Below are positions 1 through 11,459 of a DNA stretch of 64,000 nt, one piece after another. The position numbers were made by a program, and so were the translations under genes. The stretch comes from Paenibacillus peoriae. Its GTDB lineage: Bacteria > Bacillota > Bacilli > Paenibacillales > Paenibacillaceae. The DNA lies in the NCBI RefSeq assembly GCF_022531965.1, contig NZ_CP092831.1:239001-303000 (forward strand), given 5' to 3'. The notes beneath the pieces were generated by a model. It had not been told where the DNA came from, ran no database searches, and saw nothing but the letters and a program-made list of their open reading frames with translations. Every line of letters begins with the position of its first letter. Within the stretch, counting starts at the first letter, position 1.

Positions 1-54
1 GGCGGAACTACCAGCGGCGGTCATTCGCATAGCGGCAGCAGAGGATCATTTTAA
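1..54 (+). CDS. 3' end of a Gly/Ser/His-rich protein (possible TPM-domain protein)
   Basis: Frame 1 is open from the first base and ends at TAA, encoding only a tail ending GGHSHSGSRGSF. Glycine/serine-rich tails of this sort close TPM-domain (YgcG-like) membrane proteins, and in Bacillus such a gene lies beside ydjI, whose homologue follows here. The fold itself is outside the window, so the family is inferred from the tail and the neighbour only. Confidence 0.4.
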   Translation, partial: GGTTSGGHSHSGSRGSF

Positions 55-195
55 CTGAGGATTTTGTGGAAATCCAATAAGCGACTTTCAATGAATAATA
101 TATAGATCGAAATGGTCTAGTTCATCTATATATTGCACTTTGGAGCGACTGGAATCGAATTTTGCAAAATCCTGAACGGAAAGGATGGATACAGT

Positions 196-1188
196 ATGGG
201 GTTCTTCAGAAATCAATTTGCAAATGTTGTAGAGTGGGAAGAATTTAGAGATGATATGATTTTCTGGAAGTGGAGTAATCGTGAAATTAAAAAAGGAAGT
301 AAGTTAATTATCCGCTCCGGTCAAGATGCGATTTTTGTAAATAACGGCAAAATAGAGGGTATTTTTGAGAATGAAGGGTCATATAACATGGACTCTGACA
401 TTATTCCATTTCTATCCACCTTAAAAGGGTTTAAATTTGGTTTTAACAGTGGTATGAGGGTAGAGGTCTTATTCGTTAATACGAAGGAGTTTACTGTCAA
501 ATGGGGGACGCAGAATCCGGTGCTGATCCCGACTCCCCAGCTGCCAGGCGGTATGCCGATCCGTGCCAATGGCACATTTAATTTTAAAGTGAACGATTAT
601 GTTACGCTCATCGATAAGATTGCCGGAGTGAAGGACAGTTATCTCGTTGAGGATGTGAAAATACGGATTACTTCGGTGTTGGATCAGTTATTGATGAAGT
701 GGATCAGCAGAGAAGGAAAGGACATGTTCAATCTGCAGGCGAATGCTTCTGACATTTCAAAAGGTATTCAAGAAGATCTGGATATGCAAGTGATGGACAA
801 TGGTATGACGATTACTGGCTTTCATGTGATGAGCTTCAATTATCCTCAAGAAATCCAAGATATGATTACGAAGACCGCTTCACATGAAATGATCGGTAAT
901 CTGCAAAAGTACCAACAAGTGACGATGACGGACGGGATTGCATCGGGTAATGTAAAAGGCGGCGGTGCAGCTTCGGATATGGCGAGTATGATGATGGGGA
1001 TGAATATAGCAAATGAAATGATGAAAAATTTAAACCCGAACCCAAAGCCTTCGGCTGAGACTCAGCCTACACCTGCTGGTCCCCCTTCTTCTGGAGACGG
1101 GAATAAGCCCAATTTTTGTCCGAATTGCGGTACAAAAAACGAAGGAGCTAACTTCTGTCCGAATTGTGGACAAAAATTGAACGGATAA
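196..1188 (+). CDS. SPFH-domain protein with C-terminal zinc ribbon (YdjI-like)
   Basis: The protein closely resembles Bacillus YdjI: it begins MGFFRNQFANVVEW, has an SPFH/band-7-like body, a Gly/Met-rich stretch near residues 250-280, a Pro-rich linker, and ends in two CPNCG knuckles that form a double zinc ribbon. YdjI-type proteins belong to the PspA-linked membrane stress group and probably scaffold complexes at the inner membrane face. The frame stays open to an upstream TTG at 133, but the ATG at 196 is preferred because GGAAAGGA precedes it by about 9 bases and the family starts there. It probably shares an operon with the gene ending at 54. No membrane helix is obvious. The exact substrate or partner is unknown. 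Confidence 0.85.
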   Translation: MGFFRNQFANVVEWEEFRDDMIFWKWSNREIKKGSKLIIRSGQDAIFVNNGKIEGIFENEGSYNMDSDIIPFLSTLKGFKFGFNSGMRVEVLFVNTKEFTVKWGTQNPVLIPTPQLPGGMPIRANGTFNFKVNDYVTLIDKIAGVKDSYLVEDVKIRITSVLDQLLMKWISREGKDMFNLQANASDISKGIQEDLDMQVMDNGMTITGFHVMSFNYPQEIQDMITKTASHEMIGNLQKYQQVTMTDGIASGNVKGGGAASDMASMMMGMNIANEMMKNLNPNPKPSAETQPTPAGPPSSGDGNKPNFCPNCGTKNEGANFCPNCGQKLNG

Positions 1189-1220
1189 CATAGCTACGGC
1201 CAAGCTTCTTTACAAGTCAA

Positions 1221-1265
1221 AAGGCAGTTATCGCAGAGTATCTTCTGTGATAGCTGCTTTTTTAT
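1221..1265 (+). terminator. Rho-independent terminator after the SPFH gene
   Basis: The arms GCAGTTATCGCAGA and TCTGTGATAGCTGC form a long, nearly perfect stem with a short loop, followed by six T residues. It lies 33 bases after the stop codon. Confidence 0.85.
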
Positions 1266-1308
1266 GTAGTTCGTTCAAGTATTTTCTTTATAAATCTGAT
1301 TTATTGGA

Positions 1309-1338
1309 TTGAAAAGGGTACTCAGGATAAGGTACTAT
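1309..1338 (+). promoter_or_regulatory. Candidate sigma-A promoter of the GH51 gene
   Basis: TTGAAA (1309-1314) and TACTAT (1333-1338) are separated by 18 bases, about 70 bases upstream of the GH51 start. Both hexamers are imperfect, so this is a moderate call. Confidence 0.45.
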
Positions 1339-1361
1339 AGATGTATGGTATGTATTTATAT

Positions 1362-1375
1362 TAACTAATTAGTTA
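1362..1375. promoter_or_regulatory. Perfect 14-bp palindrome, candidate operator
   Basis: TAACTAATTAGTTA is a perfect palindrome just downstream of the predicted transcription start of the GH51 gene, a position suited to a repressor. It does not resemble the known AraR or cre consensus, so the protein that binds it is unknown. The region is AT-rich, which raises the odds of a chance palindrome. Confidence 0.4.
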
Positions 1376-1411
1376 TTACATTAATAAACTATAGGTATAG
1401 GAGCAACGAAG

Positions 1412-4400
1412 ATGACCAAATTCCAAGATCAAATCATTGCGCGTTACAAGTTTGATGATGCAGAGAACGTCGGCAAAGATAGCTCAGGGCAAGGTAACGA
1501 TGGGGTTGCTTCAGGCACAGTAACACCTACGATTTCCCATGCTACCGGTAGAGCAGCTTTGACGCTTGAGGGTGGCCCCAACGGTACATCGTATATCCAG
1601 CTTCCTTCCGATCTATTCAAAGATGTAAGCGATAACACCGGTGTGACGGTTACTGCTTGGGTCAACTTCGGCAGATTCACAGATATGTGGGAACGTGTCT
1701 TTGACTTTGGTAAAGCCCATACAGGGCCATATATGTTCATGACACGGAATCTGCGCGGAACCCTTTTCACTGAGGCGGATTTGTCCGTAGACCCGGGAAG
1801 AGGTTTTGTCAGGGATGAGTGGATGCACATAGCCTTGTCCGTAATCGGTACAGAAGGCGGCACATTAAGCAGTGCGGGTCCGGTGGTATATGTCAATGGT
1901 GAGGTGGTAGCGGACGGTTCCATCAGTCAAACTTCCAGCGGTAACTATGCCAAGCTGCGTAAATGGTTCGAAACGTTTACAGACTCGTCCAACTACAGCA
2001 ACAATTTTATTGGTCGCTCTCAGCATGCGGCGGATGTAGACTTTGCCGGCTCCGTTTCAGACTTTCGAATTTATAAAGCAGGCTTGTCGGCAGATGAAGT
2101 CATTGAGGTCATGTGCGATTCGTTGACAGATGAAGAGATCGTGAAGCTTGCCAGAGATAAATATTTGTCCTTTCCGACGACGATTATGACCAAGGACTTA
2201 TCTCTGCCAACCGTTCTGATGGGTGGAAGAGTAGAAGTAACCTGGAAATCCAGCCAACCTGGTATACTCTCTGACAATGGTCAGGTGCAGGCGATTACCT
2301 CCGCACAAGGGGTTACCGTCACAGCCTTATTGACGAAGGGCCTAAGCCAGATTGAAGAAAGCTTTGAAGTATCCGTTCTTCCTGAACAGCTGCCTCCGTA
2401 CACGCTGACCATTCATGGAAATAAGGAAGTGCTGGATGTCAGCGAAGTGATGTACGGCTTGTTCTATGAAGATATCAATAACGCAGCAGATGGCGGGATA
2501 TATGCGGAACTCGTTCAGAATCGCTCTTTTGAATCTTTCGAGTTTGATACGTATTCCCATGCTTCCGGTGAATGCGGCTGCTCTACAGGACGGAACCGCA
2601 ACCCGTTGTTCGCCTGGTCTGGTGATACGGACAAGATGACTCCACAACATAGCGGTGGATTAAATGAGTTCTTAGGCGCAAAAGACAAAGAAGTGAACTC
2701 CTATTATGTGACGGTAGCGGATGGGGCAACGATCCGGAACAAGGGCTTTTCGGATTCTAATCAGAATTGTGCCATGTCCATCCAAGAGGGTGCCAAGTAT
2801 GAGTTTACTATCTGGGCGAAGGCCGATTCAGCCGGCACAATCACATTGCAACTGCAAGACACGAATGAAAAGGCTATTAGTGATTCGATTACGATACAGG
2901 TGGAAGGCGGCAACACGTGGAAGAAGTACGGCATCGATTCCAAGCTTGTGCTGACAGGCTCGGCTACGGTTCTTGGACAGCTGGCGCTTACATTTGAAGG
3001 GGACATTTCGGTTGATATGGTTTCTTTATTCCCACAAGATGTATGGGGCGCAGGAGAGGAAGAGCAATCCCCATCGGCACATGCTAACTTCCAGGGTAAT
3101 CCTAACTACCGACTGAGGAAAGATCTGGTGAACGCACTGCTTGGCATGCATCCAAAGTTTTTGCGTTTTCCGGGTGGTTGCATTTCCGAGGGTTCGTTTA
3201 TATGGGAAAACGTATACGATTGGAAGGAATCGATTGGGGATATCGAGCTGCGCAAGGAAAACTTTAATGTATGGGGCTATATGATGACCATGGGACTTGG
3301 TTATATGGAATATTTCCAGTTGGCAGAAGACCTGAATGCAGCTCCGCTTCCGGTTATGGCCTGCGGCGTGCTCTGCCAAGCCCGCTCGGATTATGCTCAT
3401 CCCGCTGGAGGCGCATTAAGAGAATACTATATTAAGAACTTTACGGATCTGATCGACTTTGCGATTAGTGTGGATTTTGAACATAATGAATGGGCTGCTA
3501 TGCGTAAAAAAATGGGCCATGAAGCACCGTTCGATCTGCGTTATATGGGTGTGGGTAACGAGAACTGGGGCACAGAGTTCTTTGCCAACTTTGAAGTGTT
3601 CAAGACATCGATTGATGAGTACATGGAGAAAAACTATCCGGGTTATGAGCTGCATATCATCTCTACGGTTGGCGCTCAAGCGGACGACGATGCCTATCAG
3701 CAGGGCTGGAAGTTCCTGAGCGGTAATATGAAGGGCTCGGCTAAGGTTGCTTTTGCTGATGGTAACCAGGTGACGGAAGAGACTGTTACCTGGTATGAGA
3801 AGCAAAAGGACTATATGGACACCATTGCAGACGAGCACTACTATCGTTCTAACGAGTACCTGCTGAATAACGTGGACCGCTATAACTACTACTACAGAGC
3901 TTATAACGCGGACGGTAGTATCAATTGGAAAGCGACATCAAAGGTTTTTGTCGGGGAGTACGCCTCAACCGATAAAAATACATTGGCAGGCGCTGTAGCA
4001 GAGGCAGCGGTGATGACGGGCTTCGAAAATAATGCCGATGTCGTTCGGTTGGCTGCCTATGCACCGCTGTTTAACAAGGTGCTGACAGATGGAACCTACA
4101 GATGGACTCCAGACTGCATCTGGTTCGATGACGAAACGGTGTGGTTTACGCCGAACTACTATGTACAGCAAATGTATGCTAAATATTTGGGAAATAAAGT
4201 ATTGCGCACTTCTTTCTCTACTTACAAAAATGGCAAGCCAACGGATCTCATTCCTCAGGGTGGCATTGAAATCGCGACAGGCAACGCCGAAGTTATGATT
4301 AAGCGTGTGACCGTTACTTCCAATCAGGATGGCAGTGTGCTGCTGGATCAAGATTTTACCCAGGAATTGAATTCAGCATGGCAAGTCATTCCCGGTTCCG

Positions 4401-5161
4401 TGGGCTCAACAGTAGAGGAAGGCGAGGGGCTTGTCCTCAAAGCTCAGGATAGCGGTTTGAATGGTCTGTATATCTTGAACGACTGCTGGAGCAATTACAA
4501 GGTAGAGGTAGTCGCTTCCCACATTTCCGGCACGGACGGTTTTTATGTGGGTGCGGGTCTCACGGATATTTCTGCGGAGAAAAAGAACGTCGTCGAATAC
4601 GCGATCGGTTATGGCGGCAAGGCTACCGGCGTGAAGGTTTACAAGCAAGGCATAGAAGGCTACACATTGGGTGACTACTCTTCCAGTACAGCCGCAGGTA
4701 ACTTGAGAGCGGCCAGCTATGAAGAGTTGGCCGACAACACGGACTACACCATAACAGTGAACTATGGCGGTGAAACAGGCAGCAACCTGATTTGCTCATA
4801 TACCGACGGCGTGACAAACAGTAAAGTGCTGGATTATAAGCTGGAGGCTTACAACAGAGACGTGTTCAACTCGGTAACCCAAGATGCTGAGCATGTATAT
4901 GTGAAGCTGGTGAATGCCGACAGTGTGGATAAGGTAACACAGCTGAATCTACAAGATTTGAGTGTTGAGTCCAACGCTAAGCTGATTACACTAACCGGCG
5001 ATTCCTCGCTTGTTCATGTACCTAACGTGAACAAGAAGAATGATGAGAAGATAGTGCCTACCGAACAGCAGGTCACACTTCATACGGATTCTGTCCTCTT
5101 AGGCTTACCAGCCAACTCGGTAAATGTGCTGGTGCTGGATCTTAAACCTTTTCCCGCTTAA
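1412..5161 (+). CDS. Multidomain alpha-L-arabinofuranosidase (GH51) with LamG-like N-terminus
   Basis: Predicted to release terminal alpha-L-arabinofuranosyl units from arabinan or arabinoxylan fragments. Domains in order: a LamG/concanavalin-like sandwich (about 1-225, ending in the FRIYKAGLSADEV motif), a short atrophied Ig-like domain (about 235-325), the GH51 region from about 330 with an embedded CBM4/9-like segment (about 430-540), the catalytic barrel (about 560-930), and an inserted beta domain (about 965-1150) before the end. The acid/base is Glu717 in VGNENW and the nucleophile Glu849 in VGEYAS. At 1249 residues it is about twice the size of a simple GH51 enzyme. There is no signal peptide, which is odd for an enzyme carrying binding domains. 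The start is an ATG behind AGGAGC. It stands alone between two terminators. Confidence 0.9.
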   Translation: MTKFQDQIIARYKFDDAENVGKDSSGQGNDGVASGTVTPTISHATGRAALTLEGGPNGTSYIQLPSDLFKDVSDNTGVTVTAWVNFGRFTDMWERVFDFGKAHTGPYMFMTRNLRGTLFTEADLSVDPGRGFVRDEWMHIALSVIGTEGGTLSSAGPVVYVNGEVVADGSISQTSSGNYAKLRKWFETFTDSSNYSNNFIGRSQHAADVDFAGSVSDFRIYKAGLSADEVIEVMCDSLTDEEIVKLARDKYLSFPTTIMTKDLSLPTVLMGGRVEVTWKSSQPGILSDNGQVQAITSAQGVTVTALLTKGLSQIEESFEVSVLPEQLPPYTLTIHGNKEVLDVSEVMYGLFYEDINNAADGGIYAELVQNRSFESFEFDTYSHASGECGCSTGRNRNPLFAWSGDTDKMTPQHSGGLNEFLGAKDKEVNSYYVTVADGATIRNKGFSDSNQNCAMSIQEGAKYEFTIWAKADSAGTITLQLQDTNEKAISDSITIQVEGGNTWKKYGIDSKLVLTGSATVLGQLALTFEGDISVDMVSLFPQDVWGAGEEEQSPSAHANFQGNPNYRLRKDLVNALLGMHPKFLRFPGGCISEGSFIWENVYDWKESIGDIELRKENFNVWGYMMTMGLGYMEYFQLAEDLNAAPLPVMACGVLCQARSDYAHPAGGALREYYIKNFTDLIDFAISVDFEHNEWAAMRKKMGHEAPFDLRYMGVGNENWGTEFFANFEVFKTSIDEYMEKNYPGYELHIISTVGAQADDDAYQQGWKFLSGNMKGSAKVAFADGNQVTEETVTWYEKQKDYMDTIADEHYYRSNEYLLNNVDRYNYYYRAYNADGSINWKATSKVFVGEYASTDKNTLAGAVAEAAVMTGFENNADVVRLAAYAPLFNKVLTDGTYRWTPDCIWFDDETVWFTPNYYVQQMYAKYLGNKVLRTSFSTYKNGKPTDLIPQGGIEIATGNAEVMIKRVTVTSNQDGSVLLDQDFTQELNSAWQVIPGSVGSTVEEGEGLVLKAQDSGLNGLYILNDCWSNYKVEVVASHISGTDGFYVGAGLTDISAEKKNVVEYAIGYGGKATGVKVYKQGIEGYTLGDYSSSTAAGNLRAASYEELADNTDYTITVNYGGETGSNLICSYTDGVTNSKVLDYKLEAYNRDVFNSVTQDAEHVYVKLVNADSVDKVTQLNLQDLSVESNAKLITLTGDSSLVHVPNVNKKNDEKIVPTEQQVTLHTDSVLLGLPANSVNVLVLDLKPFPA

Positions 5162-5170
5162 AAACAAAAA

Positions 5171-5222
5171 GGGGTGTTCCAAGCAGCCGTTTTATGGCTT
5201 TTGGAACACCTCTTTTTTTTCT
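5171..5222. terminator. Terminator between the GH51 gene and the phytase gene
   Basis: GGGGTGTTCCAA pairs with TTGGAACACCTC and is followed by T9. An A-rich run on the other side means it can also end transcription of the convergent phytase gene. Confidence 0.9.
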
Positions 5223-5265
5223 ATGAATTAGAGTCGGAATGTTGAGTGTATTTCCCCGACAGGCA

Positions 5266-7649
<2,384 letters not shown>

Positions 7650-7805
7650 GGAAGCCAGCTCCTTTGTGTGTGAAATCGTATAAGTTTTAGTTAAAGATCG
7701 CGATTTTTTTTATAAATTCAGGTTGATAAAATAAGGACTGTAGCAAGGGGAACTCAGGTTAGCTTGTACGATATTATCAATACTTTATCCTTATTTTTCA
7801 AAAAA

Positions 7806-7819
7806 TGAAAGCGTTCTAT
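7806..7819 (+). promoter_or_regulatory. cre-like site upstream of the GH127 gene
   Basis: TGAAAGCGTTCTAT matches 12 of 14 positions of the CcpA consensus TGWAANCGNTNWCA, failing only at the last two. It lies 24 bases before the start codon. Carbon catabolite repression would suit a sugar-degrading gene, but the match is partial. Confidence 0.4.
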
Positions 7820-7842
7820 TTACAGGAAGGGATGTTTATCCA

Positions 7843-9786
7843 ATGAAAACGGCAAAGCCAGTTAAGCATGTCATCGTTGACGATTTATTTTGGAAAAAGT
7901 ATAAGCAGGTTGTGGCGGAAGAGGTTATTCCTTATCAGTGGAAAGCATTAAATGATGAATTACCAGATACAGAACCCAGTCATGCGATTGAAAACTTTAG
8001 GATTGCAGCCGGGGAATCCAGTGGGGAGTATTATGGAACTGTTTTTCAGGACAGTGATATTGCCAAGTGGCTGGAGACGGTTGCCTTTAGCTTAAGGGAT
8101 CATCCGAATCCTGCGCTTGAAGAGCGGGCTGATGAAGTGATTGAATTGTTGGGCAGAGCTCAAGCTGAGGATGGGTATCTGAATACGTACTATCTGCTTA
8201 AGGAACCCAATAATCGCTGGACGAACCTAAGAGACAATCATGAGCTGTATTGTGCAGGGCATTTTATAGAAGCGGCTGTTGCTTATTATGAAACGACGGG
8301 CAAAACGAAGTTTCTTCACATTATGGAGAAATACGTAGACCTGATTCAGCAGGTTTTTGGTACGGAAGAAGGGAAACGGAAAGGCTACCCGGGACATGAA
8401 GAAATTGAGTTGGCCTTGATCAAATTATACGACGTAACTGCAAAGGATCAATATCTCAAATTAGCGCAATATTTTATTGAACAGCGGGGACAGCATCCTA
8501 TTTACTTTGCAGAGGAACAAGAACAGAGAAAACATATTCAAACAGAGCCCACCTGGAATGATGATAACAACATTAATTTTGGCTTAGGCTTCGAATACCA
8601 GCAAGCACACCAACCTGTGCGGGAACAGAAAGAGGCAGTCGGCCATGCGGTAAGAGCGGTGTATCTGTATATTGCGATGGCGGACTTGGCTGCGAAAACA
8701 GGAGATGCTTCCCTGTTAAGAGCCTGTGAAACGCTGTGGGATGATGTAACGAATCACAAAATGTACATCACAGCAGGGATCGGTTCTACTGTAAACGCGG
8801 AAGCGTTCACTTGCCATCACGATCTTCCCAATGACAGCATGTACTGTGAGACCTGCGCCTCTGTGGGGCTGGCCTTTTGGGCCAATCGTATGCTGCGCTT
8901 AGCGCCAGACCGGAAATATGCCGATGTTCTGGAGCGTGCGCTATACAACGGAACGATTAGTGGGATGGACCTGGACGGGAAACGGTTTTTCTACGTGAAT
9001 CCGCTGGAGGTTAATCCTTTTCAAAAATCCAGAAAAGATCAAGAGCATGTAAAAACAGAACGGCAAAAATGGTTTTTCTGCGCCTGCTGTCCGCCCAATT
9101 TGGCACGAATGATTGCATCGGTTGAGGACAATATGTACACCCAAACGGACGATACGTTGTATACGCATCTGTACATTGCCAGCAAGGTGAACATGACTTT
9201 ATCTGGTCATGAGGTTGAAATTACACAAACTCATCATTATCCATGGGATGCGGATCTAACCTTTTCGATCCATGTAACAGAGCCAACTCCCTTTAAATGG
9301 GCACTGCGAATTCCAGGGTGGTGCAAGCAGGCAGAGGTAAAGGTGAATGGGGAAACCATATCATTAGATCGTCTGGAAAAAGGCTATATCGAGATTCAGC
9401 GTACTTGGAAGGACGGAGATGTGGTAACTCTGCATTTGGCTATGCCAGTTGAGCGCATTCGGAGCAATCCGCTGGTCTCCATGAACCAGCAGCAAATTGC
9501 TCTCCAACGCGGACCAGTCGTGTTTTGCCTGGAAGAAGTGGATAATGGAGCGAATTTGGCAGGATTAAGATTGACGAAGGATAGTCTTATTACGGAAGAG
9601 TTCAGCGGAAACCTGCTGGGTGGCATTGTAAAGCTGACCATAGAGGGACACCGGGTAAAAAATTCGAATGCATTATACAGCTCGGAGCCCCCTGAATTTG
9701 TTCCTCAACAAATTACCGCCATTCCTTACTACGCCTGGTGCAATCGGGCTAAAGGGGAAATGCGTGTATGGGTTTATGAATCATAA
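7843..9786 (+). CDS. GH127 beta-L-arabinofuranosidase
   Basis: GH127 enzymes (formerly DUF1680) cleave beta-L-arabinofuranosides such as beta-arabinobiose from plant hydroxyproline-rich glycoproteins. The metal and catalytic set known from Bifidobacterium HypBA1 is present: Glu336 and Cys338 in YCETC, then Cys415-Cys416 in CACCPPN, one of which is the nucleophile, all ligating zinc. The length of 647 is typical, with an (alpha/alpha)6 barrel followed by beta domains. There is no signal peptide, so it works in the cytoplasm on imported oligosaccharides. AGGAAGGG precedes the ATG. The sugar symporter gene follows 27 bases later and is surely co-transcribed; the AraC regulator is divergent. Confidence 0.9.
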   Translation: MKTAKPVKHVIVDDLFWKKYKQVVAEEVIPYQWKALNDELPDTEPSHAIENFRIAAGESSGEYYGTVFQDSDIAKWLETVAFSLRDHPNPALEERADEVIELLGRAQAEDGYLNTYYLLKEPNNRWTNLRDNHELYCAGHFIEAAVAYYETTGKTKFLHIMEKYVDLIQQVFGTEEGKRKGYPGHEEIELALIKLYDVTAKDQYLKLAQYFIEQRGQHPIYFAEEQEQRKHIQTEPTWNDDNNINFGLGFEYQQAHQPVREQKEAVGHAVRAVYLYIAMADLAAKTGDASLLRACETLWDDVTNHKMYITAGIGSTVNAEAFTCHHDLPNDSMYCETCASVGLAFWANRMLRLAPDRKYADVLERALYNGTISGMDLDGKRFFYVNPLEVNPFQKSRKDQEHVKTERQKWFFCACCPPNLARMIASVEDNMYTQTDDTLYTHLYIASKVNMTLSGHEVEITQTHHYPWDADLTFSIHVTEPTPFKWALRIPGWCKQAEVKVNGETISLDRLEKGYIEIQRTWKDGDVVTLHLAMPVERIRSNPLVSMNQQQIALQRGPVVFCLEEVDNGANLAGLRLTKDSLITEEFSGNLLGGIVKLTIEGHRVKNSNALYSSEPPEFVPQQITAIPYYAWCNRAKGEMRVWVYES

Positions 9787-9813
9787 TTCATTCGCATGGG
9801 GAGAGGAAAGATC

Positions 9814-11184
9814 ATGAGTACGAGAATTGTGAGTACAGAACCACCGGAAAAGGCAACCAGTACCGTTCCTTTTCATCGTAAAATCAGCTATTCATTAACG
9901 GATACGGCCGGCAATCTATTGTACTGTGTCATTTCCAGTTATCTATTATATTTTTATACAGATGTATTCGGTCTTTCTATCGGGATTGCCGGGACATTAC
10001 TATTTATCACCCGTTTTATTGATGCTATTGATGCCCCGATTTGGGGCATCCTGATTGATCGAACGAAGTCAAAATACGGCCAGAGCAGACCCTATTTTCT
10101 ATGGTTAGCAATTCCGTTCGCTGTGTTCATGGTCCTTACGTTTACGACGCCCAATTGGAGTGAGTCGGGCAAAATTGCATATGCCGCCATTACGTATATC
10201 ATAGCCGGCATCCTGTACACAGGAATTAGTACGCCGATTACGTCTATTCTGCCTAACCTGAGCACCAATTCTAATGAACGCGTTGTCTTGAACTCCTTCC
10301 GCATGGTCGGGGGGAATGTGGGCTTCTTCATCGCCACGACGTTTACGTTACCTTTGGTTGCTTTCTTTGGACAAGGGAATGATCAAAAAGGATTTTCCTT
10401 AACGCTCGTTTTATTTGGAATCATGGCGATTATTATGTTTTTCATAGCGTTTGCCGATTTGCGAGAAAATGCAGCAGTGAAAACGAAATCCGTTCCCATT
10501 GCCAAAAGCTTCACAGCCATCAAACGAAACTGGCCCTGGATGCTCGTTGTAGCTGCCAACTTGTGTTACTGGATCGGTTTGAATATTCGTTCAGCTACGC
10601 TAATCTTTTATCTGCAATACAATCTGGACAGTAAGGATTTAGTACCTTTAATCAATGGACTGACCTCCTTACAGTTGATCTCGATGGTTCTGATTCCGTT
10701 TTTCGCCAGAAAATTAAGTAAAAATGCGATTATGATTATCGGATTGATATTAGCTGCGCTGGGTCAAGTCGTGATTTTAATGGGAAGTACAGACTTAACT
10801 CTCATTATTATCGGCTGGATTATTGGTGCGTTAGGATCAGGCTTTGCATGTTCTATGCCGTTTGCGATGTTGTCAGATACAGTCGATTATGGGGAATGGA
10901 AAAATGGTATTCGGGCAAGTGGCTTCCTGACCTCTATTGGAAGCGCATTCTGTATTAAAGCGGGTAGCGGAATTGGCGGATTATTGCCAGCATGGATTAT
11001 GGGCAGCACCGGTTACATCGCTGGGCAAGTTCAAACCCCTACGGCGTTGTCTGGCATTCAGTTCAGCTTTATCTGGCTGCCATTTATCATCTTCTTGATC
11101 GGGATCATTCCTATGTTTTTTTATAAAAAATTCGAAAAGAATGAAGCTTCTATTCAACAAGATTTGATTGCGAGAAGATCATAG
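9814..11184 (+). CDS. GPH-family sugar:cation symporter (MFS superfamily)
   Basis: The protein has about 12 membrane segments and the features of glycoside-pentoside-hexuronide symporters: DTAGNLLYCVISSYLLYFYTD at the start, then DAIDAPIWGILIDRTKSKYGQSRPY and, later, FAMLSDTVDYGEWKNGIR. It should import short arabinosides or another sugar for the GH127 enzyme encoded just before it. The frame opens at 9796, but the ATG at 9814 is preferred because GGGGAGAGGAAAG lies directly upstream of it. A terminator follows. Confidence 0.85.
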   Translation: MSTRIVSTEPPEKATSTVPFHRKISYSLTDTAGNLLYCVISSYLLYFYTDVFGLSIGIAGTLLFITRFIDAIDAPIWGILIDRTKSKYGQSRPYFLWLAIPFAVFMVLTFTTPNWSESGKIAYAAITYIIAGILYTGISTPITSILPNLSTNSNERVVLNSFRMVGGNVGFFIATTFTLPLVAFFGQGNDQKGFSLTLVLFGIMAIIMFFIAFADLRENAAVKTKSVPIAKSFTAIKRNWPWMLVVAANLCYWIGLNIRSATLIFYLQYNLDSKDLVPLINGLTSLQLISMVLIPFFARKLSKNAIMIIGLILAALGQVVILMGSTDLTLIIIGWIIGALGSGFACSMPFAMLSDTVDYGEWKNGIRASGFLTSIGSAFCIKAGSGIGGLLPAWIMGSTGYIAGQVQTPTALSGIQFSFIWLPFIIFLIGIIPMFFYKKFEKNEASIQQDLIARRS

Positions 11185-11237
11185 ACATTCTTTTAACAAG
11201 GTTTTAATGACATATTAAGGCATTATAATACTGCTGC

Positions 11238-11270
11238 AAAACCTGTTCACTGAGCTGAGCAGGTTTTTCT
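11238..11270 (+). terminator. Terminator of the GH127-symporter operon
   Basis: AAACCTG and CAGGTTT flank a loop containing further pairing (CACTGAGCTGAG) and are followed by a run of T residues. Confidence 0.75.
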
Positions 11271-11301
11271 GTTATTTTCTATTCAAATGTGAGCAAGACC
11301 A

Positions 11302-11330
11302 TTGACAGGATTTTCTTTTGGAGCAATACT
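11302..11330 (+). promoter_or_regulatory. Candidate promoter of the MATE exporter gene
   Basis: A consensus TTGACA (11302-11307) is followed after 17 bases by AATACT (11325-11330). It would give a leader of about 120 bases before the coding region. Confidence 0.5.
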
Positions 11331-11374
11331 TCTATGTAGAGAAAAGTGTACAGAATCAAGAACTAGACACATCT

Positions 11375-11433
11375 AGCCTTGCAACTTTATACATTTTTTT
11401 GCCATGAAGGCTCTTCTGTTGAAGGGTTTTTTT
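11375..11433 (+). promoter_or_regulatory. Attenuator-like leader with two competing hairpins and a short ORF
   Basis: CTCTTC (11411-11416) and GAAGGG (11421-11426) form a six-pair stem followed by T7, a small intrinsic terminator before the MATE gene. AGCCTT (11375-11380) can instead pair with AAGGCT (11407-11412), which overlaps the terminator arm. An ATG at 11404 opens a 19-codon frame (MKALLLKGFFQFEKKNVMI) whose TGA overlaps the MATE ATG as ATGA. The short frame has no clear ribosome binding site, so its translation is uncertain. Confidence 0.4.
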
Positions 11434-11459
11434 CAATTTGAGAAAAAGAATGTGATGAT

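Noticed and set aside
11375..11433. Classical riboswitch upstream of the MATE gene
   Set aside because: The leader is too short and lacks the conserved cores I know for guanidine, NMT1 or other ligand classes; only competing hairpins can be supported.
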